From: JBHHZI01 sp046757965 | GTDB lineage: Bacteria > Acidobacteriota > Polarisedimenticolia > SMYD01 | DNA: 16,884 bases | NCBI GenBank assembly: GCA_046757965.1 | Contig: JBHHZI010000063.1 | Coordinates: 1 to 16,884, forward strand | Direction: 5' to 3' | Shown: piece by piece, positions 13,468 to 16,884 of the stretch | Position numbering within the stretch: the stretch's first letter is position 1 | How the letters are laid out: each line of letters opens with the position of its first letter | The notes under the pieces: model-generated | The model's input: the letters and a program-made list of their open reading frames with translations, nothing else | Databases searched by the model: none | What the model was told of the DNA's origin: nothing | Made by a program: the position numbers and the translations under genes

Positions 13468-14304
13468 TCAGGCGGTCGTGAGGCGGGCCTTCTCGTTCAG
13501 CCGCGCGACTCGCCACGCACCCCAGAGGGCTGCACCCAGTGCCCCCGCATGGATCGAATCGTCATGGACACGGATCTCCATCTCCAGACCGTTCCCGGCG
13601 ATCTTCTCCCGTATCGCATCGATCATGCCCTCGTTGGCGGCCAGCCCACCGGTGACCAGGACAGGGGACTCGGCCTTCGCGGCGGCCAGCAGGCGGACCA
13701 GGCGATGAGCGATGGAGAGGTGAATCCCCTTCAGGATGTCGGGCGCCGTGATGCCGCGACTGACCATGTTGATGACATCGGTCTCGGCCAGGACCGCGCA
13801 GATGCCCGACGGAAGCTCGGGGTGCTGTGACTGGAGCGACAGCGAGCCGACCTGGGCGAGGGGAACACCGAGGTAGCGAGCGATGTTCTCGATGAACTGC
13901 CCCGAGCCCGAGGCGCACTGGGCCGTCATCTTGTACGAGAGCACACGGGACCGCTCGTCCATCCGGATGGCCCGGGCGTGAAGTGCGCCGAGGTCCAGAG
14001 CCGTCCGCGCCTCCGGATCCAGGAAGTGGGCGCCGCGGGCATGGGACGTCATGCCGTAGAAGTGGCCGCGGCGAAAATCGACGAGCTCACCCGCGCCCGT
14101 GGAGGCGACGTAGTCCACCTGGTCGGCGGACAGGCCCGACCGCTCGAGGGCGCGCTCGTAGGCGCCCTGGACCACCGTCGAGATGTCGCGCTTGCGGATC
14201 CGTTCGGCCACCACGGCATGAACGGTCGGCCCGGTCTCGTCAACCGAGACGAGGCCGACCTTGACCGCGTTGGATCCCACATCGATACCGGCGGTCAGGC
14301 TCAT
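13468..14304 (-). CDS. bcrD: Benzoyl-CoA reductase subunit D (ATPase/electron activator)
   Basis: 278 residues, the size of the small ATPase subunit of class I benzoyl-CoA reductase (BadG/BcrD). It has an ASKHA fold: phosphate-1 loop AGIDVGSNAVKVGLV at residues 5-19, and LDLGALHARAIRMD at 104-116 in the phosphate-2 position, which as I recall is the form native to this subunit. Cys130 (TAQCASGSGQFIEN) and Cys169 (GICAVLAETDV) match the two ligands each subunit gives to the bridging [4Fe-4S] cluster. VLVTGGLAANEG and IHAGALGAALWG complete the nucleotide site. With BcrA it hydrolyses ATP to drive low-potential electrons into the BcrBC module. The ATG overlaps the bcrA TGA in ATGA (14301-14304). 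Confidence 0.93.
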   Translation of the reverse strand: MSLTAGIDVGSNAVKVGLVSVDETGPTVHAVVAERIRKRDISTVVQGAYERALERSGLSADQVDYVASTGAGELVDFRRGHFYGMTSHARGAHFLDPEARTALDLGALHARAIRMDERSRVLSYKMTAQCASGSGQFIENIARYLGVPLAQVGSLSLQSQHPELPSGICAVLAETDVINMVSRGITAPDILKGIHLSIAHRLVRLLAAAKAESPVLVTGGLAANEGMIDAIREKIAGNGLEMEIRVHDDSIHAGALGAALWGAWRVARLNEKARLTTA

Positions 14305-15605
14305 CGGGTCACCTCCATCGCCGGATCGCCGGGTAGATCCCGGCGGGCATAGAGGGCGGCGCCGACGGCTCCGGTGTAGATGGAATCGGGGTCGATGTTG
14401 AGAGTGCGGGCGCCGTAGTTCTCCTCGGTCATCGCGCGGAGCGCCTCCACGGCGGCGGCGTTGCGCGCGACGCCGCCGGTGAAGGTGAACTCCTCGTTGA
14501 TGCCGCCGGAGCGGGAGAGCAGGGACATGGCCCTGAGGATGATGGCCCGGTGCAGTCCGGCGAGAATGTCGGCACGTTTCTCGCCCAGTTCGAGTCGTTC
14601 CCGCACCTCCGCCCCGGCGAACACGGTGCAGGTGGAGGACACGCTCACCGGGTGGGTCGCGCGCAGGGCCATCGGTCCGAGGTCATCGAGGGACAGATTC
14701 AGTTCATCGGCGATGTAGCCCAGGTATCGTCCGCAGCCGGCCGCGCACCGATCGTTCATCTGGAAGTTCGTGGCGATGCCGGCCTCGTCGATCTGGATCG
14801 CCTTGGTGTCCTGGCCTCCGATGTCCAGGACCGTGCGTGTCGCCGGGAAGAAGGCGTGCGCGCCCAGGCCATGACAGAGGATCTCACTGCGAATCTGGTC
14901 CTTGCGAAACGGCAGGCGCTGCCGGCCATAGCCGGTGCCCACCATGTTCTCGCTCGTCAGCGGGTGCGTGGCCGCCCGGTGAATGGCTTCCCGGAGCGAG
15001 TGCCCGACCTCATGGTGCGACGTCACGACATCGCACTGCGCCAGCGTCTTCTCGAAGTCGAGGTCGAGTACGGTGTTCTCCTCCTCGAGGATGACCTTGT
15101 CGTACACCGCCATCAGGTCCTCGAAGTCGAGTCCGTGGCGGCTTGCCTCGGATTCGGCCAGTCGCATGTAGGCCGTGCCGACGATGTCCCGGAAGAACGA
15201 CCGCCTCGATCGTCTCGCGGCTCCCTCGTCGTCGTCCAGATCCTTCTCCAGCCGCCCGAACAGGTCGGCGAGCGCCTCGGACAACCGGGTCGTGTCACCT
15301 TCTCCGGCGCCGGCGTCTTCCTCGGCGAGGTGGCGCAGCCGGGCCAGGCGAAAGCGGAATGCGGCGATCTGGAACTGATCCTCCAGTCTCTCCAGCAGGT
15401 CGCCCGAGAGTTCCCTGTCCTGCAATTCACGGCTCAGTAGCGTGAACCGCGCGTTGACGCGAGCCTCGTTCTCGGCCACGGACGTTGCCACGTGGTAGTC
15501 GCTGCGTGTGTTCGTGATTCCCCGTCCGATGATGTCCTCGTTGTCATCAAGGAGGACGGCCTTGGTCGTTGTCGATCCGAGATCGATGCCGAGATAGAAG
15601 CTCAT
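14301..15605 (-). CDS. bcrA: Benzoyl-CoA reductase subunit A (ATPase/electron activator)
   Basis: 434 residues, matching the large ATPase subunit of Thauera-type class I benzoyl-CoA reductase. Phosphate-1 loop YLGIDLGSTTTKAVLL (4-19), a helical charged insertion at about 45-200 that distinguishes BcrA from the shorter HgdC-type activators, then VGTGYGRQRLPF, RSEILCHGLGAHA, phosphate-2 LDIGGQDTKAIQ (260-271), and the cluster ligands Cys287 (NDRCAAGCGRYLGY) and Cys326 (SSTCTVFAGAEV). EFTFTGGVARN and DSIYTGAVGAALYA close the ATP site. It pairs with BcrD to form the ATP-driven electron activator. The start ATG 15605 sits in an ATGA overlap with the stop of a 28-residue ORF (15602-15688), and its stop overlaps the bcrD start. 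Confidence 0.95.
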   Translation of the reverse strand: MSFYLGIDLGSTTTKAVLLDDNEDIIGRGITNTRSDYHVATSVAENEARVNARFTLLSRELQDRELSGDLLERLEDQFQIAAFRFRLARLRHLAEEDAGAGEGDTTRLSEALADLFGRLEKDLDDDEGAARRSRRSFFRDIVGTAYMRLAESEASRHGLDFEDLMAVYDKVILEEENTVLDLDFEKTLAQCDVVTSHHEVGHSLREAIHRAATHPLTSENMVGTGYGRQRLPFRKDQIRSEILCHGLGAHAFFPATRTVLDIGGQDTKAIQIDEAGIATNFQMNDRCAAGCGRYLGYIADELNLSLDDLGPMALRATHPVSVSSTCTVFAGAEVRERLELGEKRADILAGLHRAIILRAMSLLSRSGGINEEFTFTGGVARNAAAVEALRAMTEENYGARTLNIDPDSIYTGAVGAALYARRDLPGDPAMEVTR

Positions 15606-15688
15606 GCTGTCCGGATTGCCTTTCCCGCCCCACCCGGTGGGACGGTGACGAGAAAAACCCGCGTCGCGTTGCCGGCCAGGTGGCTCAT
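15602..15688 (-). CDS. 28-residue ORF chained between bcrB and bcrA
   Basis: A 29-codon frame (28 residues plus stop). Its ATG overlaps the bcrB TGA (ATGA, 15685-15688) and its TGA overlaps the bcrA ATG (ATGA, 15602-15605), so a ribosome could pass bcrB - small ORF - bcrA by stop/start coupling. The peptide starts MSHLAGNATRVFLVTV, continues PPGGAGKAI and ends RTA; it is mildly basic with one short beta-prone hydrophobic run. No known family is recognised. It has no ribosome-binding site of its own beyond the coupling. It may be a real micropeptide, or only a translational bridge that keeps BcrA output tied to BcrB. Inside it, positions 15629-15641 form a CCCACC-C-GGTGGG stem that could also act on the mRNA. 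Confidence 0.45.
   Translation of the reverse strand: MSHLAGNATRVFLVTVPPGGAGKAIRTA
15629..15641. repeat. Inverted repeat between bcrB and bcrA
   Basis: CCCACC - C - GGTGGG. A GC-rich inverted repeat inside the 28-codon ORF. The half-sites equal those of the palindrome at 11172-11185. As RNA it would need a larger loop than one base, so a DNA-level site or chance is as likely as a hairpin. Confidence 0.3.
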
Positions 15689-16884
15689 GCCGTGGCTCCC
15701 GCGGAGCGTTTCTGCTCGATCATCTGGAGATAGCTCTCCAGTCGATTCTTGAGATTGGCCCGGGAGAAGTAGCGCGAGTCGACGAGGTCCGATTCGATGA
15801 ATCCGCCCGGGCGCCCGGTCCGTTTCTCGATCTCTCTCAGGATGAGCAACTGTCCCGCCGAGAACGAGTTGCAGCTCTTCACGGAGTGAATCAGGAAACC
15901 GTCAGCCTCGTAGTCACTGATGTAGTCGACCAGGATCTCGGTCCGTCGGGGCAAACTCAGATTGGTGTAGCAACCGAGACAGTAGTCGGCCAGGGTGGCC
16001 AGCGGACGTTCCGGATCGTGACGAAAACCCTGGTCGTAGAGTCCGCCGACCTTCGAGTAGGTGGATGCGACCACCACGGCGCCCATGTCGTAGAACAGCT
16101 TCCAGAAGTCGCGGAAGTGCGTCCAGTTGGGAGGACCCTCGACGACCAGACGGTATTCCTGCCGCGCCATCGGACCCTCCGGGGTGATGGGACCCTGGCC
16201 GGTGGCCAGCCGGCCGGCGATCTCCCGGTTCAGCTCGGCGTAGTAGCGTTCGCATTCCGGTGTGCCGCGGAAGGCGGTGAAGATGGGCCCGACGTAGTAG
16301 ACGGCGCCGAAGTAGGCGTCGATGGGGCTGGGGTTGTGGCGGGCCGAGGTGAGAGCTGTCACCAGGCCGTCCTCCGCCCGGGCGGAGCGCTCCAGGCGTT
16401 CCCGCAGGCGGTCCTCGCTGTACGCCTTCCCGGAGACGCGCTCGAGGGCGGGAATGACCTTGTCCCGGATCTGGCGAACGACATAGTCGCGCATGTCGTC
16501 GGTGATGCGGCCGTCGGCCTGGTACGGCACGTGGAGCATGCAAGACGGGCAGTCATACATGGCACGCAGGTTCTCGAACCACTTCATGAAGACGAAGCAA
16601 CCGGTGTAGCTGAGCAGCAGCAGGTCGGGGGAGGGGAGCGGCTGGCCGGTCGGACCGATGTTGCCCTCGAGCATCATGCCGATGTCGGACTTGACGTAGG
16701 TGCAGACGTCCTCGCTGTGACCGAACCGTTCGGCGGCCCCGATGTAGCCGTCGGACTTCTTGCGCATGCCGCTCTGCAGGGCATTGATCTCGGGGTAGAC
16801 CGGCAGCAGGTCGAAGGACCGGATGAGCTCGGTCAGGTTGCCCGGCACGAACGTGTAGACGACCTTCTGGCCGGTCTCACCCAC
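15685..16884 (-). CDS. bcrB: Benzoyl-CoA reductase subunit B (5' end outside window)
   Basis: 399 residues are visible; the frame is open to the window edge. From what I recall of Thauera-type BcrB, about 35 N-terminal residues are missing, so the GTG at 16884 is probably internal. It belongs to the 2-hydroxyacyl-CoA dehydratase D-component family, which binds [4Fe-4S] and the CoA substrate. Conserved blocks: VVYTFVPGNLTELI, GHSEDVCTYVKSDIGMM, LLLSYTGCFVFMKWFENLR, NPSPIDAYFGAVYYVGPIF, FRDFWKLFYDMGAVVVAS, VGGLYDQGFRHD, LADYCLGCYTN, SVKSCNSFSAGQ and FIESDLVDSRYFS. Cys96, Cys302/305 and Cys338 are the likely cluster ligands. With BcrC (expected just upstream) it carries out ATP-driven two-electron dearomatisation of benzoyl-CoA to a cyclohexadienoyl-CoA. 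Close similarity to the true benzoyl-CoA branch rather than to generic dehydratases makes the assignment strong. Confidence 0.94.
   Translation of the reverse strand: MGETGQKVVYTFVPGNLTELIRSFDLLPVYPEINALQSGMRKKSDGYIGAAERFGHSEDVCTYVKSDIGMMLEGNIGPTGQPLPSPDLLLLSYTGCFVFMKWFENLRAMYDCPSCMLHVPYQADGRITDDMRDYVVRQIRDKVIPALERVSGKAYSEDRLRERLERSARAEDGLVTALTSARHNPSPIDAYFGAVYYVGPIFTAFRGTPECERYYAELNREIAGRLATGQGPITPEGPMARQEYRLVVEGPPNWTHFRDFWKLFYDMGAVVVASTYSKVGGLYDQGFRHDPERPLATLADYCLGCYTNLSLPRRTEILVDYISDYEADGFLIHSVKSCNSFSAGQLLILREIEKRTGRPGGFIESDLVDSRYFSRANLKNRLESYLQMIEQKRSAGATA

Noticed and set aside
13562..13918. The beta-eliminating lyase and bcr genes as a 2-hydroxyglutaryl-CoA dehydratase type amino-acid fermentation cluster.
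   Set aside because: That system has one homodimeric activator of about 260 residues. Here there are two different ATPase subunits, including the long BcrA with its helical insertion, and BcrB carries the benzoyl-CoA branch motifs.
15629..15641. The GC-rich repeat between bcrB and bcrA as an intrinsic terminator.
   Set aside because: The TTTTT run lies upstream of the repeat on the minus strand, not after it, and the stem would have a one-base loop.

Overview
The window is GC-rich DNA, densely packed with genes. It comes from a bacterium with an outer envelope and an anaerobic or facultative metabolism. Several traits point to an uncultured lineage of the Acidobacteriota / 'Candidatus Eisenbacteria' / deltaproteobacterial type: a type II pseudopilin with a long C-terminal tail, a CRTAC1-like FG-GAP/UnbV protein joined to a multiheme cytochrome, a secreted metzincin, and frequent GTG starts with 4-base stop/start overlaps. 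This placement is inferred from gene content only. I see no rRNA, tRNA, CRISPR array, insertion sequence or phage gene.

Layout. (1) Positions 1-4067, all minus strand: a secreted M10-like metalloprotease cut by the window edge, overlapping by 4 bases the gene of a secreted protein of unknown function; a DJ-1/PfpI-family protein with an altered nucleophile elbow; a small helical protein; a C-terminal scrap of a PQQ-type beta-propeller protein; an RlpA-like lipoprotein; and a GspG-like pseudopilin. (2) Positions 4068-6072, mixed strands: a secreted LolA-like protein, a cysteine-rich protein made of two copies of a 31-residue six-Cys unit, and methionine sulfoxide reductase B divergent from it. 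(3) Positions 6094-10820, minus strand: two translationally coupled genes for a membrane-anchored cytochrome b/pentaheme cytochrome c fusion and an FG-GAP/UnbV/TPR protein. (4) A 580-base divergent intergenic region with strong palindromes, then a plus-strand NapF/NapG-type ferredoxin with four [4Fe-4S] motifs. (5) Positions 12009-16884, minus strand: an operon for ATP-dependent (class I) benzoyl-CoA reductase in the order bcrB - 28-codon ORF - bcrA - bcrD, followed by a tryptophanase-type beta-eliminating lyase. The operon runs off the right edge, where bcrC would be expected.

How the genes fit together. BcrA and BcrD form the ATP-hydrolysing electron activator and BcrB (with BcrC outside the window) the ring-reducing module, so the organism probably degrades aromatic compounds without oxygen. 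The lyase downstream carries tryptophanase-type rather than tyrosine phenol-lyase-type residues. It may therefore feed or accompany aromatic amino-acid catabolism, although indole is not a known route to benzoyl-CoA. The ferredoxin (convergent with the operon) and the multiheme cytochrome could handle electrons, but this is inference from adjacency.

The points I would look at first are the 28-codon ORF chained by ATGA overlaps between bcrB and bcrA, the lyase attached to a benzoyl-CoA reductase operon, the coupled cytochrome/UnbV pair, the duplicated six-Cys unit, and the metzincin gene overlapping a possible NTR/TIMP-like protein.
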